Made by a program: the position numbers and the translations under genes. From RGIG2206 sp045579085 (GTDB lineage: Bacteria > Bacillota > Clostridia > Oscillospirales > Acutalibacteraceae), in NCBI GenBank assembly GCA_045579085.1, contig JAZNLO010000016.1, positions 1 to 56,439 on the forward strand: a stretch of 56,439 bases of DNA, in the 5' to 3' direction. Below the pieces are notes generated by a model. That model worked only from the letters and a program-made list of their open reading frames with translations, was not told the DNA's origin and made no database searches. Below, piece after piece: positions 9,052 to 17,031 of the stretch. Numbering within the stretch: the first letter of the stretch is position 1; each line of letters begins with the position of its first letter.

Positions 9052-10051
9052 CACTGACATTCCCCTTTGAAACAGACTCTGCAATTCTATCCGTTACACC
9101 GCTTTCAGCAAACTCCTTAGCCTGTCTGACAGCGTTTTTGAATGCTCTGGCATTAGAATTTCCGTGAGCCTTGATTACAGGCTTTGTTACACCCAAAAGT
9201 GGTGCTCCGCCTATTTCTGTATAGTCAAGTTTTTTCTTAAACTCTTTTAAACCGTCCATTATCACTGCAGCCGCAAGCTTTGTAAATATGGACTTTTTAA
9301 ATATACCCTTCAGGTTGGACATAACAACAGATACTGTGCCCTCGCAAGTTTTAAGCAGCACGTTTCCGCTGAATCCGTCACACACAAGCACGTCGCACAC
9401 GCCGCACAAAACATCTCTTGCCTCAACGTTGCCTATGAAGTTTAGCTCAGAATTTTTAAGCAGTTCAAAGGTTTGCAGCTGCAGTTCGCCGCCCTTTGTA
9501 TCCTCAGTGCCAACATTCAACAGTGCAACTCTGGGATTCTCGATACCCATCTGATTTTTCATAAATTCATGGCCCATTATACCGAACTGTTTAAGAAAAT
9601 CAGGTCTGCAGTCTGCGTTTGCGCCAACATCAAGCACCATAACTCTGCCGCCGTCGTCAGTTGGGAAAATAGTTGCAATTGCAGCGCGCTTGATGCCTTT
9701 GATTCGCTTAACAATAAAAGTTGCGCCCATCAAAGCCGCACCTGTACTGCCGGCGGTTACAAACGCGTCGCCCATACCGTCGTGCAGAGCTTTCATTCCA
9801 ACAGCCATTGAGCAATTTTTCTTCTCTTTTAAGATTACGTTTGGATGCTCGTCCATTGCAATAACGTCATCTGCATTAAGTATATCCATTTTATCAAGAG
9901 AAATCTTGTTTTCTTCTGATACCTTGCGTATAACGTCTTCCTTGCCGACAAGTAAAATATTTACATTGAGCTCGCTAACAGCTTGCTCACAACCCTTAAG
10001 TATCTCTAAAGGCGCATTATCGCCACCAAAAGCGTCAACTATAATCCTCAT
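9044..10051 (-). CDS. plsX: Phosphate acyltransferase PlsX
   Basis: PlsX converts acyl-ACP to acyl-phosphate, the acyl donor for PlsY in phospholipid synthesis; it is a peripheral membrane enzyme. The 335-residue length is normal. Family blocks visible are IIVDAFGGDNAP at the start, FVTAGSTGAALMGATFIVKR near 92-110, DVGANADCRP, ALLNVGTEDTKGG, VCDGFSGNVLLKTCEG and GGAPLLGVTKPVIKAHGNS near the end. The ATG at 10051 overlaps the trmFO stop by four bases. Confidence 0.98.
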   Translation of the reverse strand: MRIIVDAFGGDNAPLEILKGCEQAVSELNVNILLVGKEDVIRKVSEENKISLDKMDILNADDVIAMDEHPNVILKEKKNCSMAVGMKALHDGMGDAFVTAGSTGAALMGATFIVKRIKGIKRAAIATIFPTDDGGRVMVLDVGANADCRPDFLKQFGIMGHEFMKNQMGIENPRVALLNVGTEDTKGGELQLQTFELLKNSELNFIGNVEARDVLCGVCDVLVCDGFSGNVLLKTCEGTVSVVMSNLKGIFKKSIFTKLAAAVIMDGLKEFKKKLDYTEIGGAPLLGVTKPVIKAHGNSNARAFKNAVRQAKEFAESGVTDRIAESVSKGNVSDD

Positions 10052-11355
10052 AGATATTCATCTCCAATATTTTCATCATACCAATCAAGCGACCTTTTTG
10101 CTAACGCAGAATATCGCTCTTTTTTATCCCTTATGTGCTCATCAAGAGCAGGTAAAATGCCGAAGTTTGCTCCCATCGGCTGAAAATCCTTGCTAGTGCA
10201 ATTTACAACATAATCTGTTAATGCACCAAGCATAGTTATGTTGGGAAGTTTCAAGCCGTCAAGTCCATTAATATGTCTATACATATTTATGCCTGCCAGA
10301 ATTCCGCTTGATGCAGATTCCATATATCCCTCAACTCCGGTTATCTGACCGGCAAAAAACACGTTTTCAAACTCCCTCATTGAGAGATTGTCATTGAGCA
10401 CCTTAGGCGAGTTAATAAACGAGTTTCTGTGCATCACGCCATACCTGACGATTTCGCAGTTCTTTAACGCGGGAATCATAGAAAACACACGCTTTTGTTC
10501 TGCAAATTTCAAATTGGTCTGAAAGCCGACGATATTATAAAGCGTACCCTCAACGTTCTCAGCTCTCAACTGCACATTTGCCCAAGGGCGATGGCCAGTG
10601 TTGGGGTCAACAAGCCCTACAGGCTTCATCGGACCGAATCTTATCGTATCGTGACCTCTCTCAGCCATAAGTTCAATAGGCATACAGCCCTCGTAGAGTC
10701 GTCTGTCACTCTCAAACGACTTGAGCTCGGCTCTCTCAGCAGAAACTAAAGCTTCGTAAAATTCTTCATACTCCGCTTTGTTCATCGGGCAGTTGATATA
10801 ATCGTCTCCGCCCCTGTCATAACGGGAAGCCTTGAACGCACTTGTCATATCAACACTCTCTTTTGTTACAATCGGTGCAGCTGCGTCAAAAAAGCTCAGT
10901 TCACTACCGCATTTCAATTTAATCTGCTCAAATAGCTTACCGTCTGTAAGTGGTCCTGTTGCGATAATGGTATATTTATCAAAATCTATATTTTCGACGA
11001 TTTCATTTTTAACAGTAATGTTTCTGTCGTTTTTTATTGCCTCAGAAATAAAAGCAGAAAACTTATCCCTGTCTACCGCCAAAGCGCCGCCTGCTGGCAC
11101 ACTTGATACATCTGCCGCATGCATACAAACAGAGCCAAACCGCCTCATTTCGTGCTTAAGCAAGCCTGCAGACGATGCCAATCGCTCAGCCTTAAGCGAA
11201 TTGGAACAAACAAGCTCAGCGAACAAATCGGATTTATGCGCTTTAGAGCGTTTTATAGGCTTCATTTCATACAAATCAACCTTTATTCCACGCTTAGACA
11301 ACTGCAGTGCTGCCTCGCATCCGGCAAGTCCTGCGCCAATAACATTGACCACCAT
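10048..11355 (-). CDS. trmFO: Methylenetetrahydrofolate-tRNA (uracil-5-)-methyltransferase TrmFO
   Basis: TrmFO makes m5U54 in the tRNA T-loop using methylenetetrahydrofolate and FAD. The protein begins MVVNVIGAGLAGCEAALQL, a Rossmann FAD-binding GxGxxG, and contains ELVCSNSLKAERL, VPAGGALAVDRDKFS and the C-terminal FFAGQITGVEGYMESASSG, all typical of the family. I chose ATG 11355, just after the topA stop, giving 435 residues; a start at 11403 would add an arginine-rich tail that lies inside topA. topA-trmFO adjacency is common in Firmicutes. Confidence 0.97.
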   Translation of the reverse strand: MVVNVIGAGLAGCEAALQLSKRGIKVDLYEMKPIKRSKAHKSDLFAELVCSNSLKAERLASSAGLLKHEMRRFGSVCMHAADVSSVPAGGALAVDRDKFSAFISEAIKNDRNITVKNEIVENIDFDKYTIIATGPLTDGKLFEQIKLKCGSELSFFDAAAPIVTKESVDMTSAFKASRYDRGGDDYINCPMNKAEYEEFYEALVSAERAELKSFESDRRLYEGCMPIELMAERGHDTIRFGPMKPVGLVDPNTGHRPWANVQLRAENVEGTLYNIVGFQTNLKFAEQKRVFSMIPALKNCEIVRYGVMHRNSFINSPKVLNDNLSMREFENVFFAGQITGVEGYMESASSGILAGINMYRHINGLDGLKLPNITMLGALTDYVVNCTSKDFQPMGANFGILPALDEHIRDKKERYSALAKRSLDWYDENIGDEYL

Positions 11356-11356
11356 A

Positions 11357-13456
11357 TTATTCTTCAGCCTTCTTGCGAGATTTTCTCTCAGCTTTCTTTT
11401 CAAATCCGCAATCTTCGTTAAGACACTTAATTATTCCACCGCGCGCCTTAAATAAGGTTTTATTGCAGTTAGGGCACTTTTCAGCCGTTGGCTCATCCCA
11501 AGTGATAAAGCCGCAAGCCTTGCCTTTTTCACAGCAGAAATATTTATGTCCCTTTGGCGATTTGCGTTGAATAATCTTGCCCGAACACTTAGGACACTCG
11601 CCGGGCATTTCCTGAACAATCGGTTTTGTGTTTTTACATTCAGGATAACCTGGACAAGCGAGGAACTTACCAAAACGGCCGGATTTAATGACCATTTTTC
11701 TGCCGCAATTCTCACAAACAACGTCACTCTCAACCTCAGGCACTTTAATTCTTGTGCCGCTAAGCTTTTCCTCAGCTTCAGTCAAGGTTTTACTGAAATC
11801 ACCATAGAATTTATCTATAACCTTTATCCACTTTCTCTTGCCTGTTTCGATATCGTCAAGCTCTTTTTCCATTTTTGCAGTGAACGACTCATCAACAATG
11901 CTTGAGAAGTTCGACTCCATCAATTCAGTTACTATCTCGCCAAGCGATGTGGGCTTAAGAAATTTTTTCTCAGTTTCAACGTAATCACGCTGCAAAACTG
12001 TTGATATAATCGGCGCATAAGTACTCGGTCTACCGATATTTTTCTCCTCTAACGCCTTAATTAACGATGCTTCAGTATAACGAAGCGGAGGCTGAGTAAA
12101 GTGCTGAGATGACTCAAGCTTTTTGAGCTTAAGAACGTCATTTTTCTTGAAATCGGGCAGATTCTTTTCAACCTCATCAGAGTTATCGTTAGCATCCTGA
12201 TAAAGCACGGTATAACCGGCAAATCTGATTGTGTAACCCGATGTCTTGAACAGATATTTACCCGCCATAATATCAACGCTGACAGTATCCTGAATACAAG
12301 GAGCCATCAAGCTCGCAATAAAGCGCGACCAAATCAGGTTGTACAGCTTAAACTGCTCAGGAGTCAAATCACCTTTAACCTTATCAGGAGTCAAACTGGG
12401 AATTGTGGGACGAATTGCCTCATGAGCGTCCTGAGCGTTGGATTTTGATTTATAATAAGTGGGTTTCTCAGGCAAAAATACTTGACCGTATGCGCTCTTG
12501 ATATATTCATTGGCAGCAGCTCTTGCTTCCTCAGATATCCTGAGCGAATCGGTACGCATATATGTGATTAAACCTGTTGTGCCGATTCCTGAAATATCTA
12601 CGCCTTCGTATAAGGTTTGAGCAATACGCATTGTGCGTTTTGATGTGAAACCAAGTTTCTTTGATGCTTCCTGTTGTAAAGTTGATGTGATAAAGGGAGG
12701 CATCGGCTTTCTTTTACGAACACCCTTTTTAACGTTATCAACAACATATTCTGCACCCTGAAGCTCAGCAAGTATACCGTTTGCCTGAGCCTCATTATCA
12801 ATCTCTATCTTAGAATCAGCTGTACCGTAAAACTTAGCCTTGAAAGCAGGCTCAGACTTAGAAGTCTGCAAGTGGGCATCGATATTCCAGTACTCAACGG
12901 GTACAAAACCCCTGATTTCTCTTTCTCTGTCAACTATAATCTTAACAGCAACTGACTGCACCCTACCTGCAGAAAGTCCGCGACGGACCTTTTTCCACAA
13001 GAATGGGCTTATCTTGTATCCAACAATTCTGTCAAGCACTCTGCGAGCCTGCTGAGCGTCAACAAAATCTAAATCTATCGTTCTGGGTGCTTTCATTCCC
13101 TCAGAAACTCCGCTTTTTGTTATCTCGTTAAATGACACTCTATTTGACTCGTTAAGGTCAAGTCCCAGCAAATGAGCAAGATGCCAGGATATAGCTTCAC
13201 CCTCGCGGTCAGGGTCGGTTGCAAGATAAACATAATCACTGGTCGCCGCTGCCGATTTAAGCGACTTGATAAGGTCGCCCTTTCCATCAATCTCAACGTA
13301 CTGGGGTGCAAACTGATTATCAATATCTATACCAAGTTTGGACTTCGGGAGGTCACGCACATGACCCATCGAAGCCATAACTTCAAACCCTGTGCCTAAA
13401 TATTTTTTAATTGTCTTTGCCTTTGCCGGTGACTCAACAATAACTAACTTAGACAT
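11357..13456 (-). CDS. topA: DNA topoisomerase I
   Basis: TopA relaxes negative supercoils through a 5'-phosphotyrosine intermediate. The 699-residue protein has the N-terminal Toprim domain (IVESPAKAKTI, then DPDREGE at 81-87), the active-site tyrosine at residue 299 in GLITYMRTDSLRIS, and TYAPIISTVLQRDYV further on. Three C-terminal zinc-ribbon units follow from about residue 585: CENCGRKM..CPGYPEC, CPKCSGK..CGF and CPNCNK..CGF. The middle one (CC and CGF spacing) looks slightly irregular. It starts at ATG 13456, ten bases after dprA, with GGAGG upstream. Confidence 0.98.
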   Translation of the reverse strand: MSKLVIVESPAKAKTIKKYLGTGFEVMASMGHVRDLPKSKLGIDIDNQFAPQYVEIDGKGDLIKSLKSAAATSDYVYLATDPDREGEAISWHLAHLLGLDLNESNRVSFNEITKSGVSEGMKAPRTIDLDFVDAQQARRVLDRIVGYKISPFLWKKVRRGLSAGRVQSVAVKIIVDREREIRGFVPVEYWNIDAHLQTSKSEPAFKAKFYGTADSKIEIDNEAQANGILAELQGAEYVVDNVKKGVRKRKPMPPFITSTLQQEASKKLGFTSKRTMRIAQTLYEGVDISGIGTTGLITYMRTDSLRISEEARAAANEYIKSAYGQVFLPEKPTYYKSKSNAQDAHEAIRPTIPSLTPDKVKGDLTPEQFKLYNLIWSRFIASLMAPCIQDTVSVDIMAGKYLFKTSGYTIRFAGYTVLYQDANDNSDEVEKNLPDFKKNDVLKLKKLESSQHFTQPPLRYTEASLIKALEEKNIGRPSTYAPIISTVLQRDYVETEKKFLKPTSLGEIVTELMESNFSSIVDESFTAKMEKELDDIETGKRKWIKVIDKFYGDFSKTLTEAEEKLSGTRIKVPEVESDVVCENCGRKMVIKSGRFGKFLACPGYPECKNTKPIVQEMPGECPKCSGKIIQRKSPKGHKYFCCEKGKACGFITWDEPTAEKCPNCNKTLFKARGGIIKCLNEDCGFEKKAERKSRKKAEE

Positions 13457-13466
13457 TTATATCCTC

Positions 13467-14717
13467 CTAAAACTTATTTGCAGAATATCTGCCGCCCGGC
13501 TGAGCGGTCAAAAATCCGAGAATTTCAAGCTCTGTCAATGCAACTATAGCCTGTGTTGATTCAAGACCGCTTGAATCAACAGCTAAGTCAAAATTATCTG
13601 TATCAACATCTAAAAACGCAGCAAACAACTGCTTGGCATTATCACTTAAAAGCTCATAATTGAGCTTCAGCTTGCTTATATCAAAAGTTTCTTCTTTGCT
13701 CTGCTTATTACTTTTCTTTTTATTATCAAGCCGCTTCTTTCTTGACGTCTTTGGTGCGATATCTTCCTTAGGATTAAGTATATCCTCATCATCAGTTATA
13801 GTGATTTCGCAGCCTGCAAAATCAATTCTGTGCGGATATTCGTTCTTATATTCCTCAAGAACGTCTTCTGGAGAAACAATCGCTCTTGCGCCGTCACGAA
13901 TTAAGCAGTTTGAGCCTGCATAAAGCGGGTCAAAGATAGAGCCGGGAACTACAAATATATCTCTGCCCTGTTCGAGTGCGTGTTCTACTGTTCTGAGCGA
14001 GCCACTACCGCGAATTGCCTCAACTACTATTGTACCAAGACACAGTCCTGAAATCAATCTGTTTCTAATAGGAAATGTATATTTTGATGCAGCTGATTTT
14101 GGTGTGTATTCACTGATAAGACACCCATTTTTAGCAATATCACGCCTTAACGACTCGTTCTCCAGAAGATAAGGATAATCAAGTCCACAGCCTAAAACAG
14201 CCACAGTCTTACCCTCAGCCTTTATTGCACCGATATGACTCGATGAATCTATACCCTTAGCTGCGCCGCTTACAATAAGACAACCGGAATAAGTCAATCT
14301 CTGGCTCAGCTCACGTGCTATTCTCTTGCCGTTTTCACTGCATTTTCTCGTACCAACCATTGCTATTGCGACTTCATCGTCAAAATTCGGAAACTCACCT
14401 TTGACATACAGAACCGCAGGCGGATTGGGTATTCTCTTTAAGCGAAGAGGATACCTGCTATCATCAGGAGTTATAATGTCATAGCCTTTTTTCTTGCAAT
14501 AATTTATGATTTTATCGCAATCCTCAAGCTTACATTTACTGTATCTATTAAGCTCTGACTGGCTGAGCAAATCAGTATTCGATATTTCATTATAACCCGC
14601 ATTGTAAAAGTTTACAGGCGTTTCATACCTATCAAGTATTCTTAGTATTTTTCTGCTGCCTTGTCTGATTACATACTGCAGAAATATCCAATATCTCGTT
14701 GTTTCCACTGTATTCAT
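13467..14717 (-). CDS. dprA: DNA processing protein DprA
   Basis: DprA loads RecA on incoming single-stranded DNA during natural transformation. The product shows the Rossmann-like DprA fold: YPLRLKRIPNPPAVLYVKG, then AMVGTRKCSENGKRIA, then LIVSGAAKGIDSSSHIGAI, AVLGCGLDYPYLLEN and IVVEAIRGSGSLRTVEHALEQ. A lysine-rich linker near 335-355 leads to a C-terminal winged-helix-like region (LLSDNAKQLFAAFL..GGRYS). The start ATG 14717 overlaps the upstream stop codon (TGATG); GTG 14735 is the alternative. dprA-topA order matches the Bacillus smf-topA order. Confidence 0.95.
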   Translation of the reverse strand: MNTVETTRYWIFLQYVIRQGSRKILRILDRYETPVNFYNAGYNEISNTDLLSQSELNRYSKCKLEDCDKIINYCKKKGYDIITPDDSRYPLRLKRIPNPPAVLYVKGEFPNFDDEVAIAMVGTRKCSENGKRIARELSQRLTYSGCLIVSGAAKGIDSSSHIGAIKAEGKTVAVLGCGLDYPYLLENESLRRDIAKNGCLISEYTPKSAASKYTFPIRNRLISGLCLGTIVVEAIRGSGSLRTVEHALEQGRDIFVVPGSIFDPLYAGSNCLIRDGARAIVSPEDVLEEYKNEYPHRIDFAGCEITITDDEDILNPKEDIAPKTSRKKRLDNKKKSNKQSKEETFDISKLKLNYELLSDNAKQLFAAFLDVDTDNFDLAVDSSGLESTQAIVALTELEILGFLTAQPGGRYSANKF

Positions 14718-15508
14718 CACTTCATCAACTCCCACAATAAAATTGCAGCAGCAACTGCCGCATTGAAGGATTCTGATTTTCCCTTTATTGAGATTGTAAT
14801 GCTACTGTCGCAGTTATCTATAACATCATCGGAAAGACCGTTTGCCTCGTTGCCAATAAAAATTACTGAGCCATCAGTAAAATCAATGTCAGAAACATCA
14901 CAATCAGCATTGGATACAACAGAAGCATATGTCTTTAATCCAAGCTCACGCAAAGCGCTTACTCCGCTTTTTACATCATCATAGCTTATAACATCAAGCC
15001 TTAACATTGCGCCCATTGACGCTCTCAATGCCTTTGGATTAAATCTGTCACAGCAGTTCCCAAACAAGAGCATACCTGATACTCCAAGAGCCTCTGCAGT
15101 ACGTGCTATTGCGCCTAAGTTAGACGGATTAGACACGTTCTCGCAGGCTACATATCGGCCTTTTATATCAATTTTTGCAGATTTTTCAACGTTTGCAGTA
15201 TCAATAACAGTGATTATACCCTGTGTGGATTCGGTATCGGACATTTTATCAAAAACGTCATCTGAGACAAGATATGCATTCTTACTATGAGCTATTATTA
15301 ATTCAACATCTTCAGGGCATTTATCAAGACATTTTTGAGTGAAATAAAGCTCGCTCGCATAGACGTTGTTAAGCGCAGCGTCCCTGCAAAGCCTTAAGCC
15401 CTCAAGCACAAATGCGCCTTCCTTTTTACGTGCAGATGCTGAACGCTGCAAGCTGCAAACACGTTTTATTTTATCATTGCTTTTGCTTGAAATCGTTAAA
15501 TAACTCAT
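14717..15508 (-). CDS. TrmH/SpoU-family RNA 2'-O-methyltransferase
   Basis: This is a knotted (SPOUT) SAM-dependent methyltransferase that probably methylates ribose of rRNA or tRNA. The N-terminal 90 residues match the substrate-binding domain (ISSKSNDKIKRVCSLQRSAS, GAFVLEGLRLCRDA). The SpoU domain follows with ENVSNPSNLGAIARTAEALG, GCCDRFNPKALRASMGAMLRL (motif 2 region), FIGNEANGLSDDVI and SIKGKSESFNAAVAAAILL (motif 3). The exact site cannot be told from sequence. It is first in the long minus-strand run, preceded by GGCGGTG and a small palindrome, and follows the rplT terminator. Confidence 0.92.
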   Translation of the reverse strand: MSYLTISSKSNDKIKRVCSLQRSASARKKEGAFVLEGLRLCRDAALNNVYASELYFTQKCLDKCPEDVELIIAHSKNAYLVSDDVFDKMSDTESTQGIITVIDTANVEKSAKIDIKGRYVACENVSNPSNLGAIARTAEALGVSGMLLFGNCCDRFNPKALRASMGAMLRLDVISYDDVKSGVSALRELGLKTYASVVSNADCDVSDIDFTDGSVIFIGNEANGLSDDVIDNCDSSITISIKGKSESFNAAVAAAILLWELMK

Positions 15509-15521
15509 AGTTTCACCGCCT

Positions 15522-15537
15522 TTATAACTTGTTATAA
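15522..15537. repeat. Perfect short palindrome before the SpoU-methyltransferase gene
   Basis: TTATAAC and GTTATAA are exact inverted copies separated by TT. The element lies between the rplT terminator and the ribosome binding site of the gene starting at 15508, where an operator or a leader hairpin would sit. A role is not shown. Confidence 0.45.
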
Positions 15538-15540
15538 GTA

Positions 15541-15573
15541 AGCAAAAGACACGCCCGTATGCGCGGGCGTGTC
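15541..15573 (-). terminator. Terminator of infC-rpmI-rplT
   Basis: On the minus strand a perfect 10-bp GC-rich stem (GACACGCCCG/CGGGCGTGTC) with a 6-base loop is followed by TTTTGCTTACTT. It lies just after the rplT stop. Confidence 0.85.
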
Positions 15574-15577
15574 AATT

Positions 15578-15937
15578 TTATTTCGCTAAAGCTTTCTTTG
15601 CGGTTTCAACAAGAGTTGTGAAACCGGCTGCATCGCTAACAGCGATTTCAGCAAGCATTTTCCTGTTCATTTCAACATTAGCCTTCTTAAGACCATTCAT
15701 AAATGTTGAGTAGTTCATACCGTTGAGCTTGCAAGCAGCAGAGATTCGTGTAATCCACAGACGGCGGAAATCACGCTTCTTCTGCTTACGGCCGATATAA
15801 GCATACTGGCCGCTCTTCATAACTGCTTCTTTAGCAGTACGGAACAGCTTGGATTTAGCACCAAAATAACCCTTAGCGAGTTTTAAAGTCTTCTTTCTTC
15901 TTTTGCGCGTCATCATAGCGCCTTTTACATGAGCCAT
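15578..15937 (-). CDS. rplT: 50S ribosomal protein L20
   Basis: L20 (bL20) nucleates early large-subunit assembly and in Firmicutes can repress its own operon by binding the infC leader. The 119-residue product has the normal length and the family sequence AHVKGAMMTRKRRKKTLKLA, GYFGAKSKLFRTAKEAVMKS, RDFRRLWITRISAACKLNG and the C-terminal NRKMLAEIAVSDAAGF. It is the last gene of infC-rpmI-rplT and is followed by a clear terminator. The ribosome binding site GGAGG precedes ATG 15937. Confidence 0.99.
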   Translation of the reverse strand: MAHVKGAMMTRKRRKKTLKLAKGYFGAKSKLFRTAKEAVMKSGQYAYIGRKQKKRDFRRLWITRISAACKLNGMNYSTFMNGLKKANVEMNRKMLAEIAVSDAAGFTTLVETAKKALAK

Positions 15938-15985
15938 TTTAATTTACCTCCGAATTATCTTGTAACCGTGTTTAACGGCGTGTTT

Positions 15986-16183
15986 TTATTTGTACGGAAT
16001 AAGGCGCTTGACCTGTGCAACGTTGGTAACATCGGCCATAGCGGTCTTGCGAAGATTTCTCTTACGCTTTGCGGTCTTCTTGTTGAGAATGTGTGATTTG
16101 TAAGCATGTGCGCGCTTAACTTTGCCAGACTTTGTAAGGCTGAAACGCTTTTTTGCACCGCTGTGAGTTTTAATCTTAGGCAT
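15986..16183 (-). CDS. rpmI: 50S ribosomal protein L35
   Basis: L35 (bL35) is a small basic large-subunit protein. The 65-residue product PKIKTHSGAKKRFSLTKSGK.. followed by KVKRAHAYKSHILNKKTAKR is a textbook match, with normal length. It lies between infC and rplT, the universal order. GGAGG precedes ATG 16183. No oddity is seen. Confidence 0.99.
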   Translation of the reverse strand: MPKIKTHSGAKKRFSLTKSGKVKRAHAYKSHILNKKTAKRKRNLRKTAMADVTNVAQVKRLIPYK

Positions 16184-16213
16184 TATAGTTCCTCCTTAAT
16201 ATTGTAAACCATA

Positions 16214-16738
16214 TTATTTAGCAGATTTTGGGGCCAAAAACATAAGCATATTTCTGCCTTCGAGCTTGGCCGGCTTTTCTACACTTGCGTACTCTGAACA
16301 ATATTCAGCAAAACGATTCATAGTGTCTAAGCCGATTTCGGGATGACCCATCTCACGTCCTCTAAATCTGATTGACACCTTAACCTTGTTGCCGGACTTG
16401 AGAAATTTAATCGCATGACCGCCTTTGGTTTCAAAATCGTGTGTGTCTATGTTCAACGATAATCTGATTTCCTTAATCTCAATAACCTTCTGGTTTTTCT
16501 TTGATTCCTTATCACGCTTTGCCTGCTCAAACTTATACTTGCCGTAATTCATAATCTTGCATACGGGCGGTACAGCCTGAGGGGCAATCTTGACAAGGTC
16601 AAGGTCGCTATCTATGGCAATTCTGAGCGCATCTTTCGCAGACATAACGCCTAACTGAGAGCCATCGTTACCGATAAGTCTAACCTCTGCATCATTGATT
16701 TGTTCGTTGACCAATAATTCCTTGCTGCTAATTGTCAA
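16214..16738 (-). CDS. infC: Translation initiation factor IF-3 (non-AUG start)
   Basis: IF-3 keeps subunits apart and checks start-codon fidelity on the 30S subunit. The N domain starts SSKELLVNEQINDAEVRLI and DLDLVKIAPQAVPPVCKIMN; the C domain has IKEIRLSLNIDTHDFETK and SIRFRGREMGHPEIG, and the end is LMFLAPKSAK. No ATG or GTG lies at the proper N terminus. GGAGG at 16747-16743 is followed by TTG at 16738 (4-base gap) and ATT at 16732 (10-base gap). Either would give 172-174 residues; the annotated start is TTG. AUU starts of infC are known in E. coli and Geobacillus and serve autoregulation. The in-frame reading further upstream is leader RNA. Confidence 0.96.
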   Translation of the reverse strand: MTISSKELLVNEQINDAEVRLIGNDGSQLGVMSAKDALRIAIDSDLDLVKIAPQAVPPVCKIMNYGKYKFEQAKRDKESKKNQKVIEIKEIRLSLNIDTHDFETKGGHAIKFLKSGNKVKVSIRFRGREMGHPEIGLDTMNRFAEYCSEYASVEKPAKLEGRNMLMFLAPKSAK

Positions 16739-16885
16739 AGCACCTCCAAAAATAATAAAAGCACAAACGAAATAGTATCCGCCTGCACTCAACATAAACG
16801 CACCAATACAACGTATCAGTGGAAATATTGACCCGCGCGGCTTTCCACACAAGGTGAGACGGCATAACCTATCTACTTTGTTTAC
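16739..16885 (-). promoter_or_regulatory. infC leader RNA, candidate L20-type autoregulatory leader
   Basis: About 147 bases separate the predicted transcription start from the infC start. The leader contains the hairpin arms GTGGAAA (16848-16842) and TTTCCAC (16825-16819) around a GC-rich loop. Firmicutes infC-rpmI-rplT operons are known to be controlled by L20 binding to such leaders. I see no strong intrinsic terminator in it, so the class is inferred from position and length. Confidence 0.55.
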
Positions 16886-16891
16886 CTGTTG

Positions 16892-16920
16892 ATTATATAC
16901 CCACCTATCCGAATTGTCAA
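16892..16920 (-). promoter_or_regulatory. Perfect sigma-A promoter of infC-rpmI-rplT
   Basis: TTGACA (16920-16915) and TATAAT (16897-16892) on the minus strand are separated by exactly 17 bases, a full consensus match, as expected for a ribosomal protein operon. Confidence 0.92.
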
Positions 16921-16963
16921 TAGCTTTTTTTATTTTTTAACCGCAATAAATGTAAATATTGCG

Positions 16964-16992
16964 TTGACAACGTTTGTATAATCTTGTAAAAT
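16964..16992 (+). promoter_or_regulatory. Sigma-A promoter of acn-icd
   Basis: TTGACA (16964-16969) and TAAAAT (16987-16992) are 17 bases apart. It is divergent from the infC promoter, with 43 bases between the two -35 boxes. A palindrome covers the region just downstream. Confidence 0.82.
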
Positions 16993-17010
16993 ACATAATT
17001 ATATGTATTT
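16989..17010. promoter_or_regulatory. Operator-like perfect palindrome on the acn promoter
   Basis: The 9-base arms AAATACATA and TATGTATTT are exact inverted copies separated by ATTA. The element overlaps the -10 box and probable start site of the acn promoter, the classical position of a repressor operator. The regulator is unknown; it does not fit the CcpC ATAA-N7-TTAT pattern well. Confidence 0.55.
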
Positions 17011-17031
17011 ATTTGCGAAAGGACTGTTATC

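Noticed and set aside
16739..16852. N-terminal extension of infC from an upstream in-frame codon
   Set aside because: The extra residues (Cys/Phe/Gly-rich) are translated leader RNA; IF-3 starts at SSKELLVNEQ and the GGAGG site lies inside the extension.
16989..17010. CcpC or CodY site as explanation of the acn palindrome
   Set aside because: ATAA-N7-TTAT and the CodY AATTTTCnGAAAATT pattern do not align with the palindrome.
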